From an uncultured bacterium (GTDB lineage: Bacteria > Armatimonadota > JACIXR01): 36,489 nt of DNA. Below, piece by piece: positions 8,374 to 17,725 of the stretch. The notes below the pieces were generated by a model. The model was not told the DNA's origin. It was given only the letters and a program-made list of their open reading frames with translations, and searched no databases. The position numbers and the translations under genes are program-made. Every line of letters begins with the position of its first letter. Position 1 is the first letter of the stretch. The stretch lies in NCBI GenBank assembly GCA_938041455.1, contig CALITO010000048.1, positions 1 through 36,489 on the forward strand. Direction: 5' to 3'.

Positions 8374-10008
8374 CTACATCTCGTAGTCAGAGTATCCTCC
8401 CCCGGGGACCTTTTCCTTCTCTTTCTCGGGGATTTCGGTGACGAGGGTTTCCGTGGTGAGGAGTAGCCCTGCGATGCTCGCTGCATTTTCCAGAGCGCAG
8501 CGAACGACCTTCACAGGATCTATGATGCCTGCCTCTATCATATCCCTGTAGGTTTCCGCCACGGCGTCAAATCCCCAAACGGTTTTCCCCTCCTTATGGA
8601 GGGACTTCACATTTTCCAACACCACAGAGCCCTCATAACCTGCGTTGGCAGCGATTTGCCTCATCGGTTCCTCCAAAGCCCTCTTCACTATATTTACACC
8701 GACCTTCTCATCTCCCTCAGCTTCCACTTCCTCGAGGAGAGGTGATATGGCAAGAAGGGTTGCCCCTCCGCCTGCCACGATGCCTTCCTCTATTGCTGCC
8801 CTCGTAGCGTGTAAGGCGTCCTCATAACGATGTTTCCTCTCCTTCAATTCGGTCTCCGTGGCTGCGCCAACTCTTATCTGGGCAACACCCCCAGCTAATT
8901 TTGCCAACCTTTCCTGTAGTTTCTCCCTATCGTAGGAGGACTCCGTCTTCTCGAGTTCCGCTTTAATCTGCTCTATGCGTCCCATAACTGCCTCCTTAGA
9001 ACCGCCACCTTCTATGATTGTCGTCTCCTCTTTACCAACGACTACTTTCTTGGCTGTGCCCAGCATATCAAGCGTCACATTCTCCAACTTAACACCCAAT
9101 TCCTCGGATAAGAAAGTGCCACCGGTGAGGATGGCTATATCCTGCATCATTGCCTTCCGCCTTTCCCCAAATCCGGGAGCCTTCACTGCGACGGAAGTCA
9201 ACACGCCCCTCAGCTTGTTGACAACTAAGGTGGCCAAAGCATCACCTTCTACATCCTCGGAGATTATGAGGAGGGGCTTCCTCGCCGTTGCTACCTTCTC
9301 TAAGAGAGGGATAAGGTCTGTGGCAGAGGAAATTTTCTTTTCGTGAATGAGAATGTAGGGGTCCTCTAAAACAGCTTCCATCCTCTCGGGGTCAGTCACC
9401 ATATAAGGGGAAATATAACCCTTGTCAAACTGCATCCCCTCCACAACTTCCACAGTGGTTTCCAACCCCTTGGATTCTTCAATTGTTATAACGCCGTCTT
9501 TGCCCACCTTCTCCATCGCGTCAGCTATAGTGTTACCAATTTCCCTATCGTTACCCGCTATGCTCGCCACATTGGCAATTTCTTCCTTCTTATCAATCTT
9601 TATCGCCCTATTCTTCAGTTCCTCTACCACCTTCGCTACCGCTTTATCAATTCCTCGCTTAAGTGCTACGGGATTAGCCCCCGCAGCTACATTCTTCAGC
9701 CCTTCCGTTACCATTATTTGGGCGAGAAGGGCAGCGGTAGTGGTTCCGTCACCCGCTACATCGTTTGTCTTGGAAGCTACCTCCCTACAGAGTTGAGCAC
9801 CCATATTCTCAAAGGGGTCCTTCAGTTCTATCTCCTTGGCTACCGTTACCCCGTCACGAGTTATAGTGGGGGAACCCCACTTCTTCTCAAGAACGACCGT
9901 TCTTCCTCTCGGTCCAAGGGTTACCTTCACCGCATCCGCTACCGCATCAACTCCCCTTTGAAGTGCACGCCTTGCGGTTTCGCTGTAAAGTAATTGCTTA
10001 GCTGCCAT
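8374..10008 (-). CDS. groEL: Chaperonin GroEL (60 kDa)
   Basis: This 544-residue protein is a complete GroEL, the ATP-driven folding chamber that works with GroES in the cytosol. Clear landmarks are [44 protein letters not shown] (nucleotide-binding loop), [13 protein letters not shown] in the apical domain, and VAGGGATLL near 412-420. The ATG is preceded by AAGGAGGTG, and the gene follows groES by 13 bases. The C-terminus is unusual: after [10 protein letters not shown] it ends [10 protein letters not shown] in place of the common Gly-Gly-Met repeats. That tail normally projects into the folding cavity, so cavity chemistry may differ. Confidence 0.98.
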   Translation of the reverse strand: MAAKQLLYSETARRALQRGVDAVADAVKVTLGPRGRTVVLEKKWGSPTITRDGVTVAKEIELKDPFENMGAQLCREVASKTNDVAGDGTTTAALLAQIMVTEGLKNVAAGANPVALKRGIDKAVAKVVEELKNRAIKIDKKEEIANVASIAGNDREIGNTIADAMEKVGKDGVITIEESKGLETTVEVVEGMQFDKGYISPYMVTDPERMEAVLEDPYILIHEKKISSATDLIPLLEKVATARKPLLIISEDVEGDALATLVVNKLRGVLTSVAVKAPGFGERRKAMMQDIAILTGGTFLSEELGVKLENVTLDMLGTAKKVVVGKEETTIIEGGGSKEAVMGRIEQIKAELEKTESSYDREKLQERLAKLAGGVAQIRVGAATETELKERKHRYEDALHATRAAIEEGIVAGGGATLLAISPLLEEVEAEGDEKVGVNIVKRALEEPMRQIAANAGYEGSVVLENVKSLHKEGKTVWGFDAVAETYRDMIEAGIIDPVKVVRCALENAASIAGLLLTTETLVTEIPEKEKEKVPGGGYSDYEM

Positions 10009-10021
10009 TTACAACACCTCC

Positions 10022-10309
10022 TTATTCTTTAATAGCATAGATAGAATCCTCGTCCAAGATGATATATTCCTCACCGTCTATTTCCACTTCCGTTCCCCCA
10101 TACTTTGAGAATACAACTCTATCACCCACTTTCACAGATAGGGGGATCCTTTGCCCATTATCCAAAAGCCTTCCCTCCCCTACAGCGACAACAACTCCCT
10201 CCTGCGATTTTTGCTTAGCTGTATCGGGGAGGATTATACCGCCTTTCGTCTTTTCCTCCTCAGGAGCAGGCTTGACCAAAACTTTTGCTCCCAATGGTCT
10301 GAGCGCCAT
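10022..10309 (-). CDS. groES: Co-chaperonin GroES (10 kDa)
   Basis: GroES forms the heptameric lid of GroEL. The 95-residue sequence has all usual parts: [13 protein letters not shown] at the start, the mobile loop [16 protein letters not shown] (about 17-32), [36 protein letters not shown] and the end AIKE. Length is normal. AAAGGAGGTTAG lies before the ATG. It is the first gene of the groESL operon under its own promoter at 10353-10381. Confidence 0.97.
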   Translation of the reverse strand: MALRPLGAKVLVKPAPEEEKTKGGIILPDTAKQKSQEGVVVAVGEGRLLDNGQRIPLSVKVGDRVVFSKYGGTEVEIDGEEYIILDEDSIYAIKE

Positions 10310-10352
10310 TTCTCTAACCTCCTTTCATATTTTTTTTCTTTTCTATAATATT

Positions 10353-10381
10353 AAAATAGCACTTCATCAAAACATCGTCAA
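10353..10381 (-). promoter_or_regulatory. Sigma-70-type promoter of groESL
   Basis: On the minus strand TTGACG (10381-10376) and TATTTT (10358-10353) are separated by 17 bases, with the start expected near 10346. I looked for the CIRCE inverted repeat (TTAGCACTC...GAGTGCTAA) and found only a half-like TAGCACTT at 10357-10364 with no partner, so HrcA control is not supported. Confidence 0.6.
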
Positions 10382-10404
10382 ATTGTCCATCAGGGAAAAG
10401 CAAT

Positions 10405-10433
10405 TAGACTTTCCCTCTCCAAATTGATAAAAT
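10405..10433 (+). promoter_or_regulatory. Sigma-70-type promoter of mreBCD
   Basis: TAGACT (10405-10410) and TAAAAT (10428-10433) are spaced by 17 bases. The start is expected near 10440, giving a leader of about 19 bases that includes the AAGGAGGA ribosome site before the mreB ATG at 10459. The -35 match is only 4 of 6. Confidence 0.5.
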
Positions 10434-10458
10434 TTTAAAAAGAAGGAGGAAACAAAGC

Positions 10459-11511
10459 ATGTTCTTTCTTTCGCGGATAGCCAGCAGATTCTCCAAAGAT
10501 ATGGGAGTAGATTTGGGCACTGCTAATTCTCTCGTTTATGTGAAGGGAAGAGGTATACTCCTAAGAGAACCCTCGGTAGTAGCAATAGACAAAAGCTCGG
10601 GAAAAACTTTAGCAGTAGGAGAGGAAGCGAAGAGGATGATTGGTAGAACTCCTGCCAATATAGTGGCGGTGAGGCCCTTGAAAGACGGGGTAATCGCCGA
10701 TTTTGATATAACAGAAAAGATGCTCTCTTATTTCATAACAAAAATTCACAAGCGTCGCACCCTCGTTCATCCCCAGCTCATAATTGGCATTCCCTATGGT
10801 GTAACTGAGGTGGAAAAGCGGGCAGTATTGGACGCAGCGCTGAGAGCAGGCGCAAGGGACCCCCAGTTGATAGAGGAACCGATGGCCGCCGCCATCGGCT
10901 GTGGTTTGCCTGTTACGGAGCCCCGTGGCTCTATGATAGTTGATATAGGGGGAGGAACCACCGAGATAGCGGTGATTTCTTTGGGCGGTATAGTAACCTG
11001 CCGCTCCATTCGGATAGCTGGTGACGAAATAGACGAGGCAATAGCCGCCTACATAAGGAGAGTGCACAACCTTCTGATAGGGGAAAGCACCGCGGAGATG
11101 ATAAAGATAAACATCGGATCCGCTTTCCCTTTGGAGGAAGAACTCCGAATGGAGGTAAAGGGACGAGACCTTCTGACCGGTTTGCCAAGGTCAGTTATAG
11201 TGCGTTCTGAGGAGATAAGGGAAGCGATAGCAGAGCCCCTCAACGCCATAGTAGAGGCAATAAAGTTAGCCCTCGAATCTACACCCCCTGAACTCTCCGC
11301 AGATATAATGGAGCGAGGAATTATCCTCACAGGTGGGGGAGCTCTCCTAAGGAAGATTGACACCCTAATCTCCCATGAGACCGGAATCCCCGTTATGGTT
11401 GATAGCGACCCCTTAATTTCCGTTGTTATAGGGACGGGAAAGTTCCTCGAAGAGTTGGAACTTTCCTCTGCCCTCAGGAATGTGCTTATAGGACGTTCCT
11501 CCTTCTCCTAA
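10459..11511 (+). CDS. mreB: Rod-shape-determining actin homologue MreB
   Basis: MreB polymerises under the inner membrane and directs lateral wall synthesis. The 350-residue protein has the actin-fold phosphate loops: [19 protein letters not shown] at about 15-33, [17 protein letters not shown] (phosphate 2) and [12 protein letters not shown] (adenosine motif) near 286-297. The N-terminal [14 protein letters not shown] is a short amphipathic or hydrophobic segment of the kind MreB uses to touch the membrane. AAGGAGGA precedes the ATG. It leads an mreB-mreC-mreD operon, the standard order, and is divergent from groESL. Confidence 0.97.
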   Translation: MFFLSRIASRFSKDMGVDLGTANSLVYVKGRGILLREPSVVAIDKSSGKTLAVGEEAKRMIGRTPANIVAVRPLKDGVIADFDITEKMLSYFITKIHKRRTLVHPQLIIGIPYGVTEVEKRAVLDAALRAGARDPQLIEEPMAAAIGCGLPVTEPRGSMIVDIGGGTTEIAVISLGGIVTCRSIRIAGDEIDEAIAAYIRRVHNLLIGESTAEMIKINIGSAFPLEEELRMEVKGRDLLTGLPRSVIVRSEEIREAIAEPLNAIVEAIKLALESTPPELSADIMERGIILTGGGALLRKIDTLISHETGIPVMVDSDPLISVVIGTGKFLEELELSSALRNVLIGRSSFS

Positions 11512-11515
11512 ATAA

Positions 11516-12310
11516 TTGGCCTTAAGAAAGACATACCCAGCTTTGATTGTCTTTTTCCTTCTAGGCTTAATAATGGGAGGTATTGGGGGGCGCCTCCCCG
11601 ATCCTCACTTGAACCCCCTCAGCAGAGCGGTGATCTATATAATCTTGCCTCTCCAAAATGCCACCAATTTCCTTTTCTCTTTGCCTTACAAGATCGTTTC
11701 CTATGTTCGTCTCAATTCCACCCTTCAAGAAGAGAATCGCCTCCTTAAAAAAGCCATAGAGGAATATAGATACGAGATAGCACAGTTGGAGGAACCCGCG
11801 CTTGAAGCCCAACGCCTAAGGGAACTTCTCTCCCTGAAGGCGAAACTCCCCTTTCCCACAATAGCAGCGGAGGTCGTGGGAAGGGTGCCTGGAACCCACA
11901 CCTTCCTCATAGACAAAGGAACAAACCAGGGAATAAAGGTGGGAAAAGCAGCTATTGCTCCTCAGGGGTTGGTAGGCCAAGTGATAAAAAGTGAAGATAA
12001 TTTTGCAATTGTTATGACCCTCACCCATCCCAAAAGTGGAGTGGGAGCGATAACCCACTCCGGCAGGGAAATGGGCATCGTTCAGGGAAGGGGAGACGGG
12101 GTCCTTATTTTTACCTTCCTTCCCCCCAATGCTAAATTGGAAGAGGGAGAACTTCTCGTAACCTCGGGCATGGGAGGAATTTATCCCAAAGGGATACCAA
12201 TCGGCTACATAAGAAGAATTCACAGTGAGAAAGTCACTTCCTCCCTCTGGGCAGAAGTGGAACCTGCCCTCAACTTCAACCGCCTTGAAGAAGTCCTAGT
12301 AGTGAAATGA
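11516..12310 (+). CDS. mreC: Rod-shape-determining protein MreC
   Basis: MreC is a bitopic protein linking cytoplasmic MreB to the periplasmic wall machinery. This 264-residue protein has a single N-terminal membrane span (ALIVFFLLGLIMGGIGG), a coiled-coil around 60-105 (STLQEENRLLKKAIEEY, then RLRELLSLKAKL), and a beta-rich C-terminal domain with EVVGRVPGTHTFLIDKG, GLVGQVIKSEDNFAIV and VTSGMGGIYPKGIPIG, all family hallmarks. The start is TTG four bases after the mreB stop with no clear Shine-Dalgarno, so translation is probably coupled to mreB. It overlaps mreD by 4 bases (ATGA). Confidence 0.95.
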   Translation: MALRKTYPALIVFFLLGLIMGGIGGRLPDPHLNPLSRAVIYIILPLQNATNFLFSLPYKIVSYVRLNSTLQEENRLLKKAIEEYRYEIAQLEEPALEAQRLRELLSLKAKLPFPTIAAEVVGRVPGTHTFLIDKGTNQGIKVGKAAIAPQGLVGQVIKSEDNFAIVMTLTHPKSGVGAITHSGREMGIVQGRGDGVLIFTFLPPNAKLEEGELLVTSGMGGIYPKGIPIGYIRRIHSEKVTSSLWAEVEPALNFNRLEEVLVVK

Positions 12311-12765
12311 CAAGGCTTGCTCTTATACTTCTCTTCCTCTTGATGATTTTAGGGCAACAAGTCCCCCATTTCCCTCTCCACTACGGTTTCCTTGATTTAT
12401 CCATCCCCTTACTTCTCACAGTGGGATTGTGGAGCGGTCCTGAGAAAGGGTTGGCTGTAGGGTTCCTTATCGGCTTACTTCAAGCAAGTTTTTCTGGACA
12501 TCTGGTGGGGACATTTCTCCTCACTCGTTCCCTACTGGGATGGGGAGGGGGTATGCTACAGGGCTTTATCGTAAGGGATAACCCCTGGGCTGTTTCCATA
12601 GCTGGTTTCTGGGCGAGTATTATTAACGAGGGCATTTTCCTGCTCTCTTTTCCTCACACCCTATCCCTGTCCTGGTTATATTCCTTGCTCTTTAAGGGGC
12701 TTACGAGTGCCCTTTTCGCTCCCTTTTTCTCATCCATAATCGGCAGGGTATATCATCAAATTTAG
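12307..12765 (+). CDS. mreD: Rod-shape-determining membrane protein MreD
   Basis: The 152-residue protein is almost entirely hydrophobic with about five membrane spans, the size and layout of MreD. LHYGFLDLSIPLLLTVGLW near the N-terminus and the GLAVGFLIGLLQ segment are typical. MreD is an integral part of the elongasome with MreC and RodA/PBP2, of unresolved biochemical role. The call rests on topology, weak family motifs and its position directly after mreC (ATGA overlap). The 94 bases that follow hold the trpS promoter. Confidence 0.88.
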   Translation: MTRLALILLFLLMILGQQVPHFPLHYGFLDLSIPLLLTVGLWSGPEKGLAVGFLIGLLQASFSGHLVGTFLLTRSLLGWGGGMLQGFIVRDNPWAVSIAGFWASIINEGIFLLSFPHTLSLSWLYSLLFKGLTSALFAPFFSSIIGRVYHQI

Positions 12766-12795
12766 AAGATATACCCAAAGGATGCTTCCTTAAAG

Positions 12796-12824
12796 TTGAC
12801 TATAGAGTTGAAGTTCGGCAAAAT
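12796..12824 (+). promoter_or_regulatory. Probable promoter upstream of trpS
   Basis: TTGACT (12796-12801) and CAAAAT (12819-12824) are 17 bases apart in the gap after mreD. A start near 12831 would give a leader of about 29 bases with AAGGAGGT at 12847-12854 before the TTG start. No T-box or trp attenuator is visible in this short leader. Confidence 0.4.
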
Positions 12825-12859
12825 TTTAAACCAAAGATAAATTTTCAAGGAGGTAAGGA

Positions 12860-13858
12860 TTGAAGGGAACAATTTTAAGTGGTATGCGTCCCACTGGCAA
12901 ACTACATCTTGGTAATCTGGAAGGTGCCCTCAGACAATGGGTAACCCTCCAGGACGAATATAAATGCTTCTGGATGATAGCGGATTGGCATGCCCTCACC
13001 ACTAGCTATGGAAATGCCCAGGAGGTAAAGCAGAATGTCTTGCAGGTTGCCCTGGATTTCTTAAGTGCCGGGCTCGACCCCGAAAAAAGCGCCATATTCC
13101 GCCAGTCGGATGTGAAGGAACATGCCGAGCTCCACTTGCTCTTGTCAATGATTACCCCCACTCCCCTCCTCATACGTAATCCTACCGTAAAAGAGCAAGC
13201 AAGAGATATGGGGTTGATAGGAGGGGACGAAGAAATGGTAAAGATAAACTACGGCCTGCTCGGTTATCCTGTTCTTCAGGCAGCAGATATATTGATTTAT
13301 AAAGCTAACTTCGTTCCCGTGGGAAAAGACCAACTTTCTCATTTGGAGATCACGAGGGAGATCGCCCGCAAATTTAATTTCCTTTACAAGGCAATCTTTC
13401 CTGAACCCCAGCCCATTATAGGTGAATATCCCCTTATACTCGGCACTGATGGAAGAAAAATGTCCAAATCATATGATAATTGCATCTTCATATCCGACTC
13501 TCCAGAGGTCATAAGGGAAAAAGTGGGAAATATGTTCACTGACCCTCGTAGAATCTATCGCTCCGACCCGGGACATCCTGATGAATGCCCCGTCTTCCTT
13601 TACCATCTCATCTACAATGAATCGGAGATAAGTGAGATAAAGGAAGCTTGTCAAAATGCCAAGATAGGATGTGTCGAGTGCAAGAGGTTATGTGCTGAGG
13701 CATTGGTGCAGAGATTAGCACCTATAAGGGAAAAAAGGGAGAAGTTGGAGCAGTCTCCTTCCCTTATATTTGACATATTGGGCGAGGGAGCCCGCAAGGC
13801 AAAGGAGGTCGCCAGTGCCACTATGGAGGAAGTGAGGGAGGCAATAGGCGCTTGGTAG
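12860..13858 (+). CDS. trpS: Tryptophanyl-tRNA synthetase
   Basis: This class I synthetase charges tRNA-Trp. The 332-residue protein has MRPTGKLHLGNLEGAL (9-24), the HIGH-equivalent, and DGRKMSKSYDN (197-207), the KMSKS loop. MIADWHALTT and YPVLQAADILIYKA are typical TrpRS blocks around the tryptophan pocket, and GKDQLSHLEITREIAR follows. Length is normal for bacterial TrpRS. The TTG start sits 5 bases after a strong AAGGAGGT. The C-terminal end overlaps the carboxypeptidase gene by 7 bases. Confidence 0.97.
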   Translation: MKGTILSGMRPTGKLHLGNLEGALRQWVTLQDEYKCFWMIADWHALTTSYGNAQEVKQNVLQVALDFLSAGLDPEKSAIFRQSDVKEHAELHLLLSMITPTPLLIRNPTVKEQARDMGLIGGDEEMVKINYGLLGYPVLQAADILIYKANFVPVGKDQLSHLEITREIARKFNFLYKAIFPEPQPIIGEYPLILGTDGRKMSKSYDNCIFISDSPEVIREKVGNMFTDPRRIYRSDPGHPDECPVFLYHLIYNESEISEIKEACQNAKIGCVECKRLCAEALVQRLAPIREKREKLEQSPSLIFDILGEGARKAKEVASATMEEVREAIGAW

Positions 13859-15015
13859 GCTGGCTACTTCTCCTCATTTCTCCCCTTTTCGCCCTCAACA
13901 TTGGTGCGAAAAGTGCTATCTTGATGGATTACACCACGGGCAGGATACTGTGGGCATATAATGAAAAGGAAAAACTCCCACCTGCAAGTTTGACGAAGAT
14001 TCTCTCCGCCATAGTGCTTTTGGAGAGAGGAAATTTGGACCAGATATTAACATTGGAGAAGGATCCCCCTAAAGGGGAGCCCTTCTTACTGGGATTGAAA
14101 AAGGGAGACAAAATCTCCCTTAAGAATCTACTCATCGCTATGTTGGTGCGCTCCGCAAATGACGCTGCCCTCGTCGCTGCGGGGCGTATCGGGGGCTCGG
14201 AAGGGAAATTTGCCCAATTGATGAACGAAAAAGCAAAGGAATTGGGCGCTAACGATAGCCATTTCATCAACTGCCATGGTTTACCCCACCCCCTTCACTA
14301 CTCCACAGCTTATGACTTAGCTCTAATAACACGCTACGCCTTAAGAAATCCAACTTTCGCTTCAATAGTCGCCTCACCAAGAGAGGAACTGAAGTGGTGG
14401 AGGGGAAATGAAGAGAAAACAAGGCGTTTGGAAAACACAAATAAATTGCTTTCCCTTTACCCCTACGCAAATGGTGTGAAAACAGGCTATACAAAAGAAG
14501 CGGGGAGATGCCTTTCCGCCTCGGCAAGGAAGGGGAATTGGCAGTTAATATCTGTTATCCTTAACAGTCCCGATGTTTGGAAGGATGCTATTGCACTTTT
14601 TGAATACGGCTTTAATAATTTTCGCCCATATTTTATAGCCCAAAAGGATATACCGATTGAGTATATGAAAATACGGGGCAATCCTCCCCGCGTAGCTATT
14701 TTGGCCAAAGACGACTTATTAGTGATTTTCCCTTGCGACCAGCAACCCTCCATAAAAGTGGAAAAGACCCTTTATAAAGACAAAGCCCCCATAAAGGAGG
14801 GGGAAAAGATCGGTGTAATAAAAGTGGAAGTAAATGGTGAATACTGGGGTGAGACAGATTTAATAGCGGGGAACGCTGTTTCGCCCGACCTCCCTCAATT
14901 GTTTTCTTCCTTTTCTTTAAAGTTTTCCATTTTCATTTTCTTACTTTTAATCCTCGTTCGGTTATGGGAAGAAAGCGTTAAAAATTCAAGAGAAAAATGG
15001 TTCCCAAGGGATTGA
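13852..15015 (+). CDS. D-alanyl-D-alanine carboxypeptidase (DacA/DacF, peptidase S11)
   Basis: This penicillin-binding protein removes the terminal D-Ala of peptidoglycan stem peptides. All three active-site motifs are present: SLTK with nucleophile Ser46 and Lys49, SAN (101-103) and KTG (210-212). The N-terminal GWLLLLISPLFALN is a short signal peptide. A PBP5-like beta-rich C-terminal domain follows the catalytic domain, and a C-terminal hydrophobic span (LKFSIFIFLLLILVRLW) replaces the amphipathic helix usual in DacA as anchor. It is 387 residues. The TTG start overlaps trpS by 7 bases with GGGAGG upstream. It links to the elongation genes mreBCD nearby. Confidence 0.93.
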   Translation: MVGWLLLLISPLFALNIGAKSAILMDYTTGRILWAYNEKEKLPPASLTKILSAIVLLERGNLDQILTLEKDPPKGEPFLLGLKKGDKISLKNLLIAMLVRSANDAALVAAGRIGGSEGKFAQLMNEKAKELGANDSHFINCHGLPHPLHYSTAYDLALITRYALRNPTFASIVASPREELKWWRGNEEKTRRLENTNKLLSLYPYANGVKTGYTKEAGRCLSASARKGNWQLISVILNSPDVWKDAIALFEYGFNNFRPYFIAQKDIPIEYMKIRGNPPRVAILAKDDLLVIFPCDQQPSIKVEKTLYKDKAPIKEGEKIGVIKVEVNGEYWGETDLIAGNAVSPDLPQLFSSFSLKFSIFIFLLLILVRLWEESVKNSREKWFPRD

Positions 15016-15947
15016 ATTTCTTTTTGCTCTTCTTAATTTTTGCTCTTGTCTTTAGCCTTTCTCTTTTAACAGGTCCAGCGGGATTACCCAGGGAAAGTTT
15101 GCTCCTCTGGCATATAAGGTTACCCCGTGCGGTTCTTGCCTTTCTGGTTGGCTCTGCGTTAGGGATGGCTGGTGCTTCTCTCCAAGGACTTCTTATGAAC
15201 CCCCTGGCTGACCCTTACATCCTCGGTATGTCAGGAGGAGCGGCCTTAGGAGCAGCGACTGCATTCTTGTTTGGCTTGGAAAGCGTAGCTTATGGTATGG
15301 GTGTGCCTTTACTCGCCTGTGCCGGAGCCTTCCTTTCCCTGGTTTTAGTGCTCTCCTTAGCGAGGAGAAATGGACAATATCCTGTGGAAACTGTTATATT
15401 AGCAGGTGTTGTTGTTGGGGCCTTCCTCTGGTCGCTGGTCACTCTTTTCCTCTCCCTTTCCGGCGAAGATGCTTATAGGATTTTGCTCTGGCTTATGGGA
15501 AGCTTATCCAATGCAGAATGGTCAAGCATCAAGATAGCCGTTATCCCCATAACCTTGGGCTGCTTTTCCCTCCTCTTCTTCTGGCGGGAGTTGGATGTCT
15601 CTGTGTTAGGTGAGGAAGTAGCAAGTTCTTTAGGAATAGAAACTAATAGAACTAAATTTCTCATAATAATCTTTGCCTCCATAGCGGTAGCGGGAGCAGT
15701 TTCAACCTGCGGGATAATCGGCTTCATAGGCTTGATATCCCCTCATATTGCGAGGAGCATATTTGGCTATAGACATCGCATCCTCCTTCCCACCTCCTAT
15801 CTCCTTGGAGCGGTCCTTCTTTTGCTTTCCGATACCCTTGCGAAAATAGCCCTCGCCCCCGCAGAGCTTCCCGTGGGAGCAATTACCGCCCTTTTAGGTG
15901 CTCCATTCTTCGCTTATCTCTTGCAAAAAAGGAAGAGTTCACTTTGA
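14997..15947 (+). CDS. FecCD/BtuC-type ABC transporter permease, no partner genes beside it
   Basis: This is a polytopic permease of the family importing iron-siderophores, haem or cobalamin. HIRLPRAVLAFLVGSALGMA and the block LMNPLADPYILGMSGGAALG (about 64-83) are family signatures, and CGIIGFIGLISPHIARSIFG near 235-254 is the ATPase-contacting region. About eight membrane spans can be counted. At 316 residues it is at the short end of the normal range. The start overlaps the carboxypeptidase end by 19 bases; other in-frame starts are possible. No ATP-binding subunit or substrate-binding protein lies next to it, so the rest of the transporter must be elsewhere or is missing. Confidence 0.92.
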   Translation: MVPKGLNFFLLFLIFALVFSLSLLTGPAGLPRESLLLWHIRLPRAVLAFLVGSALGMAGASLQGLLMNPLADPYILGMSGGAALGAATAFLFGLESVAYGMGVPLLACAGAFLSLVLVLSLARRNGQYPVETVILAGVVVGAFLWSLVTLFLSLSGEDAYRILLWLMGSLSNAEWSSIKIAVIPITLGCFSLLFFWRELDVSVLGEEVASSLGIETNRTKFLIIIFASIAVAGAVSTCGIIGFIGLISPHIARSIFGYRHRILLPTSYLLGAVLLLLSDTLAKIALAPAELPVGAITALLGAPFFAYLLQKRKSSL

Positions 15948-15971
15948 ATTATCAACAGGAGGTGTATAAAG

Positions 15972-16346
15972 TTGAAAGTGAAGATAAAGTTTGAACAAAC
16001 AGGTTTAGAAACTGAAGGGGAACTCATAGATAACAAGACAGCAAAGACGATTTATGAGGCTCTCCCTATCCGTTCCAGGGCGAGACGCTGGGGAAAGGAA
16101 ATTTACTTCTCCATACCGGTAAAGTGCGAGCCGGAAAATCAAAGGGAATTAGTGGAAATGGGTGATATGGGCTACTGGCCACCGGGTTCCGCCTGGTGTA
16201 TCTTCTTCGGTCCCACTCCGATAAGCGGAAAGGGTGAGATCAGGCCTGCAAGTCCTGTCAATATTTTCGGGAAGGTCAAGGCTTCCCCTGAGGAATTGGA
16301 CAAGGTGAAAGAGGGCGAAGATATAATAGTGGAAAAAGCGGAATGA
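15972..16346 (+). CDS. Cyclophilin-like fold protein (TM1367/DUF369-like)
   Basis: The 124-residue protein resembles the small cyclophilin-fold family typified by Thermotoga TM1367. Visible features are KIKFEQTGLETEGELIDN at the start, ALPIRSRARRWGKEIYFSIP, MGDMGYWPPGSAWCIFFGP (65-83) and a Pro-rich strand RPASPVNIFGKV. Biochemical function in the family is not established, and peptidyl-prolyl isomerase activity should not be assumed. A TTG start follows AACAGGAGGTG. It lies 24 bases after the permease gene, and a strong promoter for the next gene follows it, so it ends its transcription unit. Confidence 0.78.
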   Translation: MKVKIKFEQTGLETEGELIDNKTAKTIYEALPIRSRARRWGKEIYFSIPVKCEPENQRELVEMGDMGYWPPGSAWCIFFGPTPISGKGEIRPASPVNIFGKVKASPEELDKVKEGEDIIVEKAE

Positions 16347-16365
16347 TATCCAACCGACACACTTT

Positions 16366-16394
16366 TTGACAAAACTCTTCTCGAACTTTATCAT
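16366..16394 (+). promoter_or_regulatory. Strong sigma-70-type promoter of mtaB
   Basis: TTGACA (16366-16371), a perfect -35 box, is followed after 17 bases by TATCAT (16389-16394). Transcription should start near 16401, leaving a leader of about 23 bases before the ATG at 16424. It starts the mtaB-HIT-ZIP-lipoprotein unit. Confidence 0.75.
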
Positions 16395-16423
16395 TATATA
16401 AAATATAAAGTGAGACCCACATT

Positions 16424-17725
16424 ATGAGCAAAAATCTTTCTTTTTCTATTTTTACATTGGGATGTAAGGTCAACCAGTATGAGAGCCAACTTATAGCTAA
16501 AGGACTCTTAGAGTTCGGCTTTACTATGAAGGAGAGGGGGGGCGATATCTATATTCTCAATTCCTGCGCTGTTACAGCTCGGGCTGATAGGAAAGCAAGA
16601 CAAATAATATACAGGGCTAAAAGAGAAAGAAGAAAACTATTCATCACAGGTTGTATATCACCTACCCTTCTCGCCAAGTTGAAGGAAGACGAGGAAATAA
16701 CCATTATCCCACAAGAGCAGAAAGAACAAATCCCTGGTTTCCTAAGGGAAAAATTCTCGCCTTCTCCTCGCCTCGCTTTGAGTCCGCGGGAAGCAACGAA
16801 AATCGCGATAGGGCGGAAACGAGCATTTGTCTCCGTCCAAACGGGTTGTGATAATTTCTGCTCCTATTGTATAGTTCCTTTTCTCAGGGGCAAACCGAAG
16901 AGCCGTCCACCTAAAGAGGTTTTGGAAGAAATACAACAACTCTTACAATACGGTTTCAAGGAAATCGTTCTCTGTGGGATACGCTTGGGGAAATATGGCA
17001 GGGATTTAGAAGAGGGTATATCTTTGGCTTCGCTTTTAAAGGAGATACTCTCTTGGGAAGGTGATTTCCGCATCCGACTTAGCTCCATTGAACCTATGGA
17101 TTTTGAAGAAGAACTCATAGGAATTGTTACCCACCCTAAACTTTGCCCCCATTTTCATATCCCCCTTCAATCGGGTTCGGATAAAATTCTCAGGGCAATG
17201 GGGCGCTCTTACAGCGCCGGGGAATTCCTCTCCCTCATAGAGGTAATAAGGAAGAGAATTCCCCTGGTTAACATCACTACCGATGTCATCGTGGGTTTTC
17301 CCGGGGAAAGCGAGGAGGATTTTAACCAGACGCTGAATGTTTGCGAGGAGGCAGAGTTTGGGAAAATCCACATTTTCCCCTTTTCTCCTCGCCCCTACAC
17401 CGAGGCAGCTAAGTGGGACGACCTCCCTCCCCAAATAAAAAGGGAAAGAGCCAAAGTCCTCCATTCCCTGGAAGAAAAGCTCTCCTTTTCCTTTAGAAAA
17501 AAACTCATAGGGACAGAGCTTTGGGTTCTGTTGCAGGGGAGGAGGGGAAATATGTGGGAGGGCTTATCTCATAATTATGTGAAGATTTACACGGAAGAGA
17601 AACCCCCTAATGAGTTCTTTTGGTGTTGTGGTGAAGAAATATATGAAGGGGGTTTAAAAGCAAACTTAAGAAAGGGAGGTCAAGACAATGGAACGTTGTG
17701 TGTTCTGTATGATAGCGGATGGTGA
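16424..17725 (+). CDS. mtaB: tRNA (N6-threonylcarbamoyladenosine-C2) methylthiotransferase MtaB
   Basis: MtaB is a radical-SAM enzyme that converts t6A37 to ms2t6A in tRNAs reading ANN codons. The 433-residue protein has the N-terminal methylthiotransferase domain with Cys14 (TLGCKVNQYES, the MtaB signature), Cys48 (NSCAVT) and Cys77 (TGCIS) holding one 4Fe-4S cluster. The radical SAM motif CDNFCSYC (142-149) binds the second. Later come IPLQSGSDKILRAMGR and TDVIVGFPGES, and a TRAM-like C-terminal domain. The NQYES signature separates it from MiaB (NxxDS). It overlaps the HIT gene by 38 bases. Confidence 0.94.
   Translation: MSKNLSFSIFTLGCKVNQYESQLIAKGLLEFGFTMKERGGDIYILNSCAVTARADRKARQIIYRAKRERRKLFITGCISPTLLAKLKEDEEITIIPQEQKEQIPGFLREKFSPSPRLALSPREATKIAIGRKRAFVSVQTGCDNFCSYCIVPFLRGKPKSRPPKEVLEEIQQLLQYGFKEIVLCGIRLGKYGRDLEEGISLASLLKEILSWEGDFRIRLSSIEPMDFEEELIGIVTHPKLCPHFHIPLQSGSDKILRAMGRSYSAGEFLSLIEVIRKRIPLVNITTDVIVGFPGESEEDFNQTLNVCEEAEFGKIHIFPFSPRPYTEAAKWDDLPPQIKRERAKVLHSLEEKLSFSFRKKLIGTELWVLLQGRRGNMWEGLSHNYVKIYTEEKPPNEFFWCCGEEIYEGGLKANLRKGGQDNGTLCVLYDSGW

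Noticed and set aside
9718-9993. Plus-strand open frames across groEL and other long antisense frames
   Set aside because: They lie wholly opposite strongly conserved genes, lack ribosome sites and show no recognisable family.
10310-10400. CIRCE operator for HrcA upstream of groES
   Set aside because: Only a half-like TAGCACTT is present; no matching GAGTGCTA arm at the right distance.
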